The notes below the pieces were generated by a model, which made no database searches, had not been told where the DNA came from, and saw nothing but the letters and a program-made list of their open reading frames with translations. Positions 35,216 to 47,444 of a stretch of 64,000 nucleotides of DNA are shown in pieces. The stretch's first letter is position 1. Each line of letters starts with the position of its first letter. Source of the DNA: Microcebus murinus (taxonomy: Eukaryota > Chordata > Mammalia > Primates > Cheirogaleidae); NCBI RefSeq assembly GCF_040939455.1, contig NC_134109.1, positions 53,658,001 through 53,722,000 on the forward strand, read 5' to 3'. A program made the translations under genes and the position numbers.

Positions 35216-36640
35216 TTAGCCAAAACATACAGTTCCCAGAACATATTAAGTATAATAAGCCCTTTATTTATATAATAAACGGGGTACATAACATTTAACC
35301 AGATAGCATTTGAGGTAGTATTGTTGTAATGAAATGAAATGTTTGAGCCTAGATATCTTGCAGTCCTGACAAACCAAAGTGTTAAGGGATTTTAGCATCC
35401 TTCAAATATCACAGGGTCCTGGCTGCTGTTTTACATCAGTAGGTGGTCGTTGTACACTCCTGCTTAAATACTGATTCAAGGACTCTGATGGTGTTCCCTT
35501 ATTATTTATCAAAGAGAAACAGTTTTTATTATGAAAGGATGAGGGGTGATACTATTAATATTTTATACCAAGACAACTAGCATAAACCAGGGCTCTATGG
35601 ACATGCACAATCACTCTCATTCCATCCTGAGATTAGCCAGTCTTCAAAGGACACCTGGAAAAATTCCAAAAATCTCTGGATCTCTTGATGAAGGGGCACC
35701 CACTTGGAAAGTTCTACCCTAGAAGATTAGTCCAAAGGATATTTAGGGTTATGGGGACCACTGATTTCTTGAGTAAAGGTCACCTGCCGTGTCTCTAATG
35801 GGTATAGTCATTCTAAGACCCACTTTAAGAAGAGAGACCAGACAGAAAACATTTGTCAGACTCATAGTTACTTGTGTTTTGAATTTGTACTACTACAATA
35901 TATTATAGTATTATTAAATACAACTGAAAAAGTGGGGAAAAAGAAATCAATGAAGGGGATAGAGACTCATATGGTCTAATTTTGAATCCTGTAGTCACAG
36001 AAGAACTGCAGGAAGTGAGGGGTCTAGCCAAATATCTTGGAAGTGTGTTCCAACAAGAAGTAATAGCATAGGTGTGTTCAAGAAATGGAAAGGAGGTTGA
36101 TGTGGCTGTAGTACAGGAAATAGGGCTGGGGTGGGGAGTGTGTGGATATGATGTTAGGGAGTTAAGGGCAGGGAGGAATTGAGATTAGACCATCTAGAAC
36201 ACTATTAAAAACATTACAGTATATTCTAGTTCTACTCCAAATACCATGCAAAAAGTGTTTAGTAGAAGAGAAAGATTTGGCCTTCCATTTAAAAATGATT
36301 ATTTTAACTGCTATGTCAAAAAGAAACCCTGTAGGAGCAAGAGAAGAAGTTGGGTGGGAGATTGGTTAGCAGGTACTGTAGCAATCAGGAGATAAAAGGG
36401 AGTGGCAGTGGAGAATATAAAAAGTCAATAGAGTTTGGATAAATACATGTATTTCATATTTTAATTGTGGACACATATACATCTATACATATATACACAA
36501 AAGCATAAACATTTTATTGTGTAAATTTTCAAACATACAAGAGTATGGAAAAAAGAATAATGAACCCCCATCAGCTCATCCCTCAGGTTCTGTAATTAAC
36601 AACATATGGTTTTATTTATTTCTCTCCAACTCCTCTGCCC
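35216..36640. other. Unassigned DNA
   Basis: 35380-35850 is GC-richer than its surroundings and could be a decayed repeat or conserved unique sequence; nothing matches from memory. Confidence 0.4.
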
Positions 36641-36652
36641 TCCATGGGATAA

Positions 36653-36852
36653 ATTTTTTTTTTTTTTAATAGAGTCTCACTCTGTCACCCCAGATAGAGT
36701 GCTGTGGCATCATCATAGCTCACTACAACCTCAAACTCCTGGGCTCAAGTCGTGTGATCCTCTTTCCTCAGCCTCTGGAGTAGCTGGGACTACAGGTATG
36801 AGCTACCACAGCCAGCTAATTTTTCTATTTATAGTGGAGATGGGGTCTTGCT
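36653..36852 (-). mobile_element. 5'-truncated Alu (older type)
   Basis: Antisense Alu: a T tract (36653-36668), agagtctcactctgtcaccc, cctcaaactcctgggctcaa, ggagtagctgggactacagg, agctaatttttct. Only the right monomer and part of the linker remain; the younger lemur linker motif is absent. Flanks tccatgggata (36641) and tccatgaaatc (36853) suggest a decayed duplication. Confidence 0.88.
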
Positions 36853-37224
36853 TCCATGAAATCATTTTAAAGCAAAGTACACTATATCATCCATCCATTG
36901 ATACTTCATGATGTACCTCTATTTTTAAATGTATCATTATCCATCTTAAATAGTTAATATTTCCATATCACCAAATATTAAGTCAGCATTCAAAGATTTT
37001 CAAGTCTCATAAATGTATTTTTATATTATATAATGGTTTATTTAAATCAAGACCCAAACAATAAAATTTTGAATGTATTTTTAAGTGCAGTAGGCAAAAT
37101 GACACCTGAAATCCTTAAGCAGAAAGAATTTAATATAACACCTAACAAGAAAATGAAGAACTGAAAAGAAAGGAATAAGGAGCTAGAAAAGGAAATGGGC
37201 TGAAATGATTAAATCCTACAATTG

Positions 37225-37690
37225 TGGGGAAAGAGCCCTGTATTTGTCTTCTCCGACTGTCATAACAAAATACCTCAGACTAGCTGACTTAAACAACAGA
37301 AATTTGTCTTCTCACAGTTCTGAAGGCTGGAGGCTGGAAATTGAGGTGCCAGCATGGTCAGTTTCTGGTGAGGATTGCCCCTTGGGTTGCAATAGACACC
37401 TAATCACACTGTGTTCGCATGGCCTTTCCTTGGTGCAGTGCTCATGCTTGTGGCTAGAGGGAAGGAAGGGGAAGAGAGAAAAAGAGAGAGAGAGAGAGAA
37501 AGAGAGTAAGTGGTGTCTCTTCTTATAAGTACCTGGTCCTATTTGATCATGGTACTTTATGGCCTCGTTTAACCTTAACCACTTCTTTAAAGGTATCATC
37601 TCCAAATACAGCTACACTGAGAGTTATGGTTTCAACACATTGATCTGGGGTGAGGAGGGACATAAACATTCAGTTCATAAGAGCCCCATA
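37225..37690 (-). mobile_element. MLT1-like (ERVL-MaLR) LTR
   Basis: Antisense MLT1: gtcataacaaaatacctcag, cttaaacaacagaaatttgt, tctcacagttctgaaggctg, gcatggcctttccttgg, cttcttataagtacctggtc, atcatctccaaatacagc, in consensus order. A (GA)n expansion at 37471-37506 sits in the middle. Ends near gttcataagag. Confidence 0.85.
37471..37506. repeat. (GA)n microsatellite inside the MLT1 LTR
   Basis: Impure GA run. Confidence 0.85.
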
Positions 37691-37989
37691 AAGCTGGAAC
37701 CCACACATCTGAGAAAATGGGGCTACAGAGTGGTTGCTTGTGCCCATGAGTGTGAAGGAGGAGCACCTCTGGACTGAGATCCAGACTTCAGAGGAGGTCA
37801 TGTTACTCAATTTGTGCTGGTGACTCTAGAGAAGTATGATCAATATGGTTCTGTAAGTGTTAGAAAAACTGCAAACTTGCTGTAACTGCTATTACTAGAA
37901 TGACCTGCCACCACTCTTGTATGAAACAGTGTTACTGGCAGAAACAGGAAAGGAGCAAGTCTCTTCTTCAGAATAGGAACAACAATGAT

Positions 37990-38155
37990 AACAACAACAA
38001 AACAAAGGGACATAAGAAAACTTTTGGAGGTGATATATTTATTCCCTTGATGAGTGTGGGTATATGCATATGTCCAAACTCATCAAATTGTGTACATTAA
38101 ATATGTACAGGTATTTGTATATCAATTATACCTCAATAAAACTGAAATAAATAAA
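37990..38155 (+). mobile_element. Old L1 3' UTR end
   Basis: agaaaacttttggaggtgat, catatgtccaaactcatcaa, ttgtatatcaattatacctc and aataaaactg follow the L1M 3' end in order, with an A-rich tail. Confidence 0.82.
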
Positions 38156-38319
38156 TTTATTTGAGAGGGGAAAAATAGGAAATAACATTCCCTTCTTCCT
38201 CTTCTCTCCTTCTAGTCTTACTCTGGCTCTCCCTATTCTGCTTATTATCAGGGACTAACAGAGAACAAGGTGGTAAATCAGCAGCTGATTTGCAGCGTTC
38301 TGGGCCAGCATCAAAAAGT

Positions 38320-38612
38320 AGAAAATAAAAGGTAGAATGGAAAACAAACACCACATATACTCATCATTAAATTAGAACAAATCCATCAAAACTTATGTGT
38401 ACATATGGAAATAACATTTATCCTAAATCAAACAGGTGGGACAGGTGAGGAGGGAAGGGGTAAATTCACATCTAACGGGTCCAATGCACACTATCTGGGA
38501 GATGGGCACACTTACAACTTTTACTCAAATGGTACGAAAGCAATTATGTAATCAAAATGTTTGTACCCCCATATATTCTGAAAAAAAAAGAAATAAAATA
38601 AAATTAATATGT
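38320..38612 (+). mobile_element. Young L1 3' UTR (lemur type), 5'-truncated
   Basis: tagaatggaaaacaaacacc, ggtaaattcacatctaacgg, aaatgtttgtacccccatat then attctgaaaaaaaaag with an A-rich tail. The same 3' end occurs at 60540-60815. Confidence 0.85.
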
Positions 38613-40690
38613 TTGTAGTTTTTTTAAAAAGTGGAACAGAGATTTGTTTTGGAGATGACAGACAAGAACTTAACAATTGTCAACAAGAGGAAATGAGATT
38701 TGTTCATGGATGGGTAAGAAGAAAGGAATACAGGATGATCCTAAGGTTTTGGGCCTGAGCAACTGGCAGATGAAGTTGCCACTCAAAGACAAGAAAACTA
38801 TGGGAATAGTATATTTCTAAGGGAAGAGCATGATTTGGCTTTTTGCATAGTAAGTGTAAGTTTTCTAATTGGTTTTAATTCTAAGTATTACAATTTTGGG
38901 GGTCCTCCTCTTTCCCCTCTAATTAACTCAATAAATGAAAGAAAAGAAAAAAATATCCATAACATGTAACTGTAATGGTTAAGTATCTTATTTATTTCTA
39001 AAAACTTAAAGATACAGACATAATTTTTCTAAATTTTATATAGAAAAGCATTTCGTATCTTATGGCTGATTTTTTTTCCAGAAAAATATTTGATATAATG
39101 AATATATACAGACTCATGTTTAAATATTCATCCTGGCCTAACAAGTGTAATTTTTTGAAGTGAAAACCAAACCCTTATTTATGTATATAATAACCTTTGT
39201 TAAAGATCAGATAAATATATTGTCATATTATCTTAAAAATCACACTTTACTAAATGATATCTATAAGTTATTAATTTGAAGAAGTCTTAATTTTTGAAAA
39301 TTCTCCCTCTTCTTATTTTGATTACTAATTGATGAACATTTAAACACTAACATTATTTTTATTTTAAAATTATACAGAAAACATGTATTTTTAAGCTTTA
39401 TCCTAATAAAAGTCATTTACAATAAGATAAGTTTGAATTATAGTGAAAGTTTCTATCATAATTCATATTGAGAATTTCTCAGGGAATTAAAAGAAAATGT
39501 AAAAAAAATTGAGAATGAGAGATATAGAAATAAAAATAACTATTTGTAAAGACATTTTAACCATATGACTTTTCAGAAAAGAACTAAGGGTTTGGGTAGT
39601 GGATAGAGATTTAGCAGACAGTATTGGTTAACTCTCCAGTGACCATCATATTTCTTCTTTTCTGAAAGAGACCCAATTTTGTTTTCTCATAAGATTCAAA
39701 GTTGTTTTCCCATAACACCAGTTCCAAGGGTAAATCTCATTTCCCTTTGCATTGATGGATGTAGCAATGACATATTGATAGTCAGGAAGAAGTGATGGGA
39801 GGTTACTGAGAAACTCTCTAGAAATTATCTTGCTCCAAGATAGAGATCTTCCTACCTCTGAACACTATTTCAGCAGAGATTTATGCTGTGAACTGCTGTA
39901 GCCAACTTTCACACATGAGGAGAGAAGCAGGCTGGCAAATTAAGGATGACTGAGAGAAGAAACAAAAGAGCCTAGATCCTTGAAACTACTAGGTCAACCA
40001 AAACTGAAAATGACAACATATTTTATTTTTTTATTAATTATTATAATTTTTTTTTTTTTTTTTTAGATTTTAAGCCATTTTGAGTTAAAGTTTTCTTGTG
40101 TCTAAAAGTTTCCTGACTGGAGTGATCATATGTCTACTTTAACTGTGACAGTCTACTTTACCCTTGTTGTTAGGTGTCATATACAGTTTTAGTGCTCTTG
40201 CTCACCATGAAATGTGTCCAAGAGTGTATACAAAATTATATGGTTGCTCTCAACCAAACTGATACATTAGACTTCAGGCAATAATTTAATTTACTTCTCC
40301 AGCACTGTTAGTATATAAGCAACTGATTAGAAAACATTCCAAAAATAAAGTGTTGTTGCCTTTGTTACGTATCTGTATCCAAGTAAATGGTATGATATGA
40401 CAGTTGTAGGTTTAATTTTGTAGTATTAAAAAATGTACAAATTTGACTTAGGTTTTACTTCAGCTAACAATGAAAGGCTTCTAGCTTGCTTGAAACCTAC
40501 TCCCTCTTCTCCTTTCCCTTTCTGCATTGTCCCTGGAGTCCATACTCTAAGATATACTTTTTAAATCATATTATAGACCATGAATTTATAAACTTTATTG
40601 ATGAACACTTCTTCAGAACCATGAAAGAAAACAAAAGGATATTTTCTCTTCATGCAAAGTATGTGAATGGATGGGGTCATCAAATGTGTA
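38613..40690. other. Mostly unassigned DNA; possible old LTR at 39580-40020
   Basis: 39880-40010 contains gtgaactgctgtagccaact, cacatgaggagagaagcagg, aaggatgactgagag and agcctagatccttga, in an order I associate with an old mammalian LTR-type repeat, but I cannot name the family. A T run occupies 40047-40064. Confidence 0.35.
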
Positions 40691-41190
40691 CTTGAAAAAC
40701 TTGCCATGAACCCTCTGAGGAGTCAGGAAGAAAGAAGCTGGCACCGAAAGCTGGCTGAAACTGCCTGCGAGCTTCTGAGAGAAGAGAGAAGAGAGGCTGT
40801 GTTGCGAATGAGTTGTACTCTTTCCTACAACACGGTCAGGATGCTGGTTGTGAGATACTTAAAAAGAGATTTCTACTACTGATGAGACAATGCAGCCAAA
40901 TAGAAACCTGCAAGGTCCTGAGGGCTGTAGTGGGGAGCGAAAAGCAACCAGCACTGTGATCCTTTTTAAAAGAATTGCAGTATGAAGTCCTTATGGAGAG
41001 AACAGAGTCCCTGAGAAAGCCATAGATGTGTCTCAGGATAGAATGACCCACAGGGGGCCAACGTAAGATCATCAGTGCACCAAGTAAAATTTCCTTACCA
41101 CTCACTCCTTCACTCGGGGAGGCCAGAAATTCAGCTAATATGCAAAGAATGTGAAGCTAGGAAATAATGAAGAAGCCAGCCACTTCCCTC
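40691..41190. other. GC-richer island of unknown origin
   Basis: About 500 bp clearly less AT-rich than the DNA on both sides, with overlapping frames on both strands (40667-40882 plus, 40836-41105 minus). Neither frame shows a recognisable domain. It could be an old LTR, an exon of a non-coding RNA, or conserved unique sequence. Confidence 0.35.
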
Positions 41191-41304
41191 CTCTTCTGAG
41201 AAAACTTGTATGTGTGTGGAAACCCTGATTCAGGAAAAAAGAAAAGCCCTTAATTGGCTAAGATATTTGAGTTTTGATATATCAGTGGATGGTGCTTTTT
41301 AACT

Positions 41305-41332
41305 AAACAAACAAACAAACAAATAAACAAAA
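41305..41332. repeat. (AAAC)n microsatellite
   Basis: Runs of AAAC with one AAAT unit. Confidence 0.85.
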
Positions 41333-41892
41333 ACCCCAAATCCTCTTCTTGTTAAAACTAAAATTTACTGAATAATTTTTATTAAAAATTATGTAAATTT
41401 ACTTATATTCTTATTTAATTTTTGTACTAACCTAGTAAATTGATTCTGTTATTATTACCTTTGTCTTATATAACCTGAGCTTTCTGCAGCATTCTGTATG
41501 AGCAGCAGATTCAGAAACTGAATATTTACTTGTCAAGTTTTATGGTCTTAATCACCATTTTTCTGAATTCATATCTGTATTAATTTATCAAAAAGATAAC
41601 AATATACTAATTAAACTTCTATCTAAATTAATGAATATGCCTACATATTAAGTTAGTAATATTCCGTAATAAGTTATATTTTTATCTTGCAAAAACATTT
41701 CTTGTTTCACAAAAACTCACATCATGTTTAGTTCTCATGTGTATTTTTTTATATACCAGGGAGAATTGGACTCAAGTGTTTGCATTAAGGTCAAATGCAC
41801 TTATTGGTTCTGCATTATTTCCAAAATGTTTAAAAAATGGTTGATTTATGAGAAGACATGAAAAATATTCTTATTAATACTTCATGTATATA

Positions 41893-41916
41893 ATATTATA
41901 ATATATATTATAATAT
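41893..41916. repeat. 24-bp perfect AT palindrome
   Basis: The sequence equals its own reverse complement over 24 bp (centre atatat). Confidence 0.9.
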
Positions 41917-42214
41917 AACAATATTCATGTGAATGGAACACATATAATTTTGACCCAATCATTCTTACTAAACCTGCATTTTTGTAAGGCAGAATCTTCA
42001 TCTGCAAGCAATTTTAGAATATATCTTAACCAAACTTCCATCCATTGAATAAACTAATTTTCCAAAGAAAATTGACAGGAAAATAATAAATCATGAATTA
42101 CTTTTTATTGAATATGTATAAATGCTGTAAAGATTTTTTGTATTTATAGCATATCTAATGCCATTTTAATTCCATGCATTTTTACTGAATGTGTCATCAG
42201 AGCACACATAGCAT

Positions 42215-42345
42215 TATTTGTTCAACAAATAATTATTGAGCTCATCTGCAAGGAAACATGTTACATGAAGGAGATACAATGGTTACCAAATCCAGAAATA
42301 GTCCATGCTCAAATGGAGCTTAGAGGCTAGAGGTAAGGCAGAAAA
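42215..42345 (-). mobile_element. L2 LINE 3' fragment
   Basis: Antisense L2 end: ttcaacaaataattattgag, ggagatacaatggttacc, ccatgctcaaatggagctta. Confidence 0.75.
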
Positions 42346-43419
42346 TTAAATATGATTGCAAAAATAAATATGCAATATCATAGCATAAAAATGTACTTTC
42401 AAAGTACATCATGCTATCAGAGTGAATGTTACAAGGATTTCCTTAAAAAGTGAAACTCCTGCAAGTATTGAAAATAACTATTGAATATTTGGCATATTTT
42501 CTTTAAATAGTCTATATCTTTACATGATATGAAAATAAAATCACTACAGTCTGAATAAAAGGGTTTAGGAAGTATATGAATGTGCATGTGTGTGTGTGGG
42601 GTAAGTATTATTGCAGGTATCATTTTGTTAATCAAGATAACTTATACTTTAGTTCTCTTTGTCTATGCACTGTAGAGAATATTTGGGGGTAAATTGGAAT
42701 TTAGCAGTGAAATAACTTTCATACAGTGTTGAGAAATTAGAATTCATAAAAACTATAAAAGTGACTCTATTGTATGTATTGTACTCATAACCGGTTCTTA
42801 GTTTATTCTGTTGTCAAATTTTATTTTCTCAATAATTTATTTCATTTATTCTAGTTTTCTTGCTTCTTACTCTGGCAGAACTTCAAGGCTATAAAACCAC
42901 ATAGGCTTTTTTTTTTTCTTTTTTGCAACAAGAAAGTTGGAAATCACTGAGAAGCAAGAGGATAAAAATAATTGAGGAGGAATGGGATATATATTTCAGC
43001 AAGATGAATAACTACAGGTAGCACAGTAATTATGGTACCCTTACAGGGGAAAGAATGACTACTTACATGTCATCATAGCCAATAAATTATCTATAGCAAT
43101 TATTTCCTCTGAGTTATTAATCTACATGCAAGGGACTGATAGAACACAGATTTTAAGTTGTGGCTACTTAAAGCAAAATTGATAAATGAAGTATCTATTA
43201 CTCTAATGCAGTATGGGAAGGTATCATTTACAAAGAAATTTTCAGATAATTGAGACAATGCCATACTGAATTATCAGTGTACATACATAAAAATGCACTT
43301 ATCTGGCTTAAGTTCAAAAGGATGTTAAGATTTTATCATTATCTGACAAATTAGATTAATGCAGGGCAGTACTGGACAAATTAAGCATAAATACTCTAAA
43401 TTAAAACAGCAGAAATTTG

Positions 43420-43575
43420 GAATTGGACAAGACTCTAGAGATCATCTAGTCCATGTTCCTTATCTTACCGATAAGAAAGTTGAGCCCAGAGATTTTTAGA
43501 CAACTTGCACAATGTCATGAAATTAGAAAAGAGCAAGACAGGAGAGGAAACCAAGTTTTTCCAGTTTAGTGTTAG
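43420..43575 (-). mobile_element. MIR-like SINE fragment
   Basis: Antisense blocks agagatcatctagtccatgt, taccgataagaaagttgagc, ccagag, caacttgcacaatgtcatg. Diverged MIR or MIR3-type element. Confidence 0.6.
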
Positions 43576-45200
43576 TTCTAAAATACTATGCAAGTTAATT
43601 TGATGAATTTAAATGTATTAAACTATTCATTTTTATAAACTGATTAAGCAAAACAGAGAACAAAATAACACGTCACCCATCTGCCACCTGTACTGTTAAA
43701 CTGGGCACCAAAAATTTTAGTATTTAGAATAAAAGCCAAGAGATATCAGCTATATGAGATCATATGAAGCTAAGAATTGCCTGGATGTAGAATTATGCTA
43801 TAAATACTAGATTTCCATATTTTTATTGTATGTCTATTTTTACATGTTCAAAAATAAGCAATAGAATTTATGAAAGATTTAATTAGTAAACATCTAATTA
43901 AACATACATCATAAATATCTTTAGGTAGCAGATAATATGAATTTTTATGAGAATTATAAATTTATCACCATGATTAATTTAACTTTTACCACTATCTCAC
44001 CTGTTTTTCTATGAATATGCTCAGTTATAAAATATGTTATTGGTAACCTCAGAATATTGTATCATGTGGACATGGCTGATGTGGATCTAAGTGAGGTGGA
44101 TTTTTAGAAAAGTTATCTAAATTATTTTTGCCTAAATATCCTTAAGGAATAAACTTAACTCTTTCACAAATTCTACAATACTGATGCAAGGAGTCAATGA
44201 AAATCAGGTCATTGTTTCTTTATTTGTGTTATGCATTGGATATGTGGAACACAGTAAATGCAGATTTCTTTTATAAAGGGACAGCTTTACACTAACTTTC
44301 GTCTTAATTTTCCCTTTGCACATTTACAGTGATTTATGATATACATTACTAGTCAGATCTAGCATATTAAAACATGAAATAAGGAAATTTTAACTGCCTG
44401 TATCAATCAGAGTTCTCCACAAAAACAGAAACTATGGGCTATATAAATGCACACAAACACACATACACAGTCATGCATTGCATAACATTTTAGTCAATGA
44501 AGAGCCACATATAGAATGGTGTTCCCATAAGATTATAATGAATCTAAAAATTCCTATTGCCTAGTGATGTTGTAGCCATCAGAAAGTCACATCACAATGC
44601 CTTACTAGTGTGTTTGTGGTGACACTGGTGTAAACAGACTTACTACATGCCAGTCATTTAAAAGTGTAGCATATAAAATTATCGCTCATAATACTTGATA
44701 ATGGCTATGTACTGGTTTATGTATTTACTATACTATACTTTCTATCATCATTTTAGAGGGCACTCCTTCACCTTATTAAAAAAAAGTTAACTGTAAAACA
44801 GCTTCAGCAGGGCCTTCAGGAGGTATTCCAGAAAAAGGCATCACTGTCATAGGAGATAACAGTCCCCTGGGTGTTTTTACTCCTGAAGACCTTCCAGTGG
44901 GACAAGATGTGATGAAAGACAATGATATTGATGACCCTTACCGTGTATAGGCCTAGGCTACTGTGTTTTTGTCTTAGTTTTTAACAAAAAAGTTTAAAAA
45001 GAAAAAAAAACTAAATAAAAATGAAAACATTTAAAAGCAGAAGAAAGCTTATAGAATAAAGAAATAAAATATTTTTATGGTTATACAATGTTTGTGTTTT
45101 GAACTAAGTGTTATTACAAAAGAGTCAAAAAGTTAAAAAGATTTAAAAACTTTATAAAGTGAAAGAATTGCAGTAAGCTAAAGTTAATTTATTATGGAAC

Positions 45201-45834
45201 TGTGAGGTTTCAGTCTCAAATGTCAGTTTACTTGATGCGCTCATGGCCGAAGAAAGATCAGACATACCAAAGTAAAGCAAGCATGAAAATGAGGTTTATT
45301 GAGGAGATAAAAATGGGATCATAGGGCAAGAGCAAGATATAGGTTTACAGAGCATGGTACACATGCCACAAATGATGACTGGACCTATTGTCACAGCAAA
45401 GGGAGAGCAAAGGAAGGGTAAAAGGGGTTGGTTACGGTCTCAGTCTTGTTGTATAGTGCCTGCCTTGGGACCTCCCTGTGGATGTCACCATGGAACCAAT
45501 TTGACTGGACAGTTGAGAGCTACATTACTACGCACATGGGTTATTCTAAGTCAATTTCCAGACCCTGTTGTACCAATGCAGCTTGGCCCGTGAGCTAGAG
45601 AGTCCTCTGCATTCTTTTGCAGCTGGTGAGGTAAGTTATGATTGGCAGATTTGTAGAACATTCCCTCCTCCCCCAGGTATGGCAGTAACTCAGGGCAGGA
45701 ATAAGGTGGGGCAAGACAAAGATAGTGGCCTGGGGCCCACCCTTATCCTTCTTGCCAGGTGGGACAATTGCACCAAGGCAAGGCACAAACTTTCCTCCTT
45801 AGGAGACCCAGAATCCCTTACTAACTACCTAACA
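45201..45834 (-). mobile_element. Solo LTR, family B copy 2
   Basis: 634-bp LTR inserted in the Tigger element with a perfect 4-bp duplication GAAC (45197-45200 and 45835-45838). On its strand it starts TGTTAGGTAG and ends CCTCACA; CCTCAATAAACC near 45290 is the polyadenylation signal. Same family as 28113-28669 (shared tctgcattcttttg, cctccctgtgg and atgtcaccat blocks). The Tigger sequence joins exactly once one GAAC is removed. Confidence 0.92.
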
Positions 45835-45884
45835 GAACAAAGACAATTTTAAAAATAAGTTTAGTGTAGCCTAAGTGTTCGCTG

Positions 45885-46426
45885 GGTTTTTCCAGTACAT
45901 TTATTATTTTAATTTTTTTTTAAATTTCAGAATATTACAAGGGTACAAATGTTTTGGTTACATAGATTGCTTATGTACATCTTGAATCAAAGTATAAGTG
46001 TGTTCATCACCTAGATAATGTACATCATTAGGTATGATTTCACCAATCCCCTCTTCCTCCCTTCCACCTACTTCATTTCCCTTGATTTTTACTTCCATCT
46101 GTGCATGAGTGCTGATTGGTTAGTTCCAATTTAATAGTGAGTACAAGTGGTTTTTATTTTTCCATTTTTGTGATACTTCACTTAGGAGAATGGTCTCCAG
46201 TTCCACCCAAGTTTTTACAAAAGGTGTTAATGCATCATTTTTTATGGCTGAGTAGCATTCCATGGTATACTTATACCACATTTTGTTAATCCACTCATGA
46301 ATTGATGGGCACTTGGGTTGATTTCACATCTTTGTGATTGTGAATTGTACTGCAATAAACATTCAAGTGCAAGTGTCTTTTTGGTAAAATGGCTTGTTTT
46401 TTCCCTTTGTGTAAATATCCAGCAGC
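45885..46426 (-). mobile_element. L1 3' segment (ORF2 end and 3' UTR)
   Basis: Antisense L1: A-rich tail (seen as T-rich, about 45900-45930), aatattacaagggtacaaat, ctcatgaattgatgggcact, gcaataaacattcaagtgca and gtgtaaatatccagcag, where it stops. Flanked on the left by aagtgttcgctg (45873-45884). Continues across an abrupt junction into 46427-47444. Confidence 0.85.
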
Positions 46427-47444
46427 AACTGCTGCTGCCTACTCAGCCCTGACACCCACCTCCAGGTCCAGGTCAGATCAGCCCCAATGCCCCTGTGGCC
46501 CTGCTCCTGGCTCTGAAGCCCTGTCAGAAGCCCTATTCCTGGCTCCTCCCCAGTCTAAGCTCTGAGGCTCACTTGCCAGAGCACGAGGCTTCACCTCTGT
46601 GTCGCCAGAGCTGCTGCCAGGCGCAGGACACCACCAGGAGATCCCAGCACTGCACCTGCACCCCAAGACCCCATCCCGGATCCTCCACCACGAGCGGCTG
46701 CTTCTCTCAGGCAGGAGCGTGCTTCTAGCTGAGGTCCCCACAGAGAGAGGAGCCAACTCCTCTTCCTTGGGGGACTTGTAGTGGAATAAGGGGACACAAA
46801 AAGAGAATTCCCTGCTTTCCGGTGTTCTGCGCAGATACACACACGCTGCTGGGTCAGACACACAGACTGGGAGGAGGTTTGAGAGCTGGACTCAGGTGGT
46901 GAGGCATCATGCTGGTCTCAACTGATGGCAGTTGCTGGGGAGTCCAAGTAGCAGTGATTTGGAAGAGCGCTCACTCTTCCCCACAGAAAAATTGCCCTAC
47001 TGGACAAGGGCGCAAAGATCCCAGCCCTAGGCAGTAGTACTAAAGAGTTTACCCCTTCCCAGGTGAACAGCTTTCCAGGTTTCCAGCCTGCCCTCATCCT
47101 CCTGCCAGCTGCTCCCCTAGTGGCCAGAAAAGCAACTTCTGAGCCCCGCAGAGGCTTTATAAAGCTTTTTCAGGCTCTTGCAATCTAGCCTTGACCACCC
47201 TTGCCTCCACCCCCCTCAGGGGAAGTAGAGCTCAAGCAACCTCCAGGGAGCTACAGGGTACCCCTAAAGCTTGGGGCACTCAACTGCCTCACCTAGGGGA
47301 CCAGAGCTTACCAAGGGCACAAAAGAACATCTCGACAATTGGCTCTTTCACACAAACATCAACCAATGACAAGGGGAACAACCCTATAGCTCATCATAGC
47401 GACTTCTAACTCAAGCCACCAGGATGTGACTGATTAGTACACAC
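46427..47444 (+). mobile_element. GC-rich segment, probable inverted L1 5' UTR
   Basis: About 1 kb of strikingly GC-rich DNA with several CpGs, joined head-to-head to the L1 3' segment. The pair is bracketed by aagtgttcgctg (45873) and aaatgtacactg (47445-47456), matching at 9 of 12, within an otherwise continuous Tigger element, so both halves arrived together. Twin priming predicts L1 5' sequence here in opposite orientation, starting at the junction. I cannot match the segment to an L1 5' UTR from memory; a composite retroposon carrying another RNA is the alternative. Frames up to 127 codons (46478-46861, minus) look like open GC-rich noise. Confidence 0.5.

Noticed and set aside
36606..36911. 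101-codon frame rich in L, S and H
   Set aside because: It is translated antisense Alu, a common false positive.
45201..45834. Family B copy 2 starting at 45221 (tgtcagt)
   Set aside because: That start leaves no duplication. Starting at 45201 gives exact GAAC flanks and lets the Tigger sequence rejoin cleanly.
45354..45852. Overlapping frames of 79 and 94 codons
   Set aside because: They are antisense readings of the solo LTR at 45201-45834.
46478..46861. 127-codon minus-strand open frame
   Set aside because: It is the longest frame in the window but lies in a GC-rich segment with overlapping open frames on the plus strand and in another minus frame. It shows no domain, and stop codons are rarer in GC-rich DNA.
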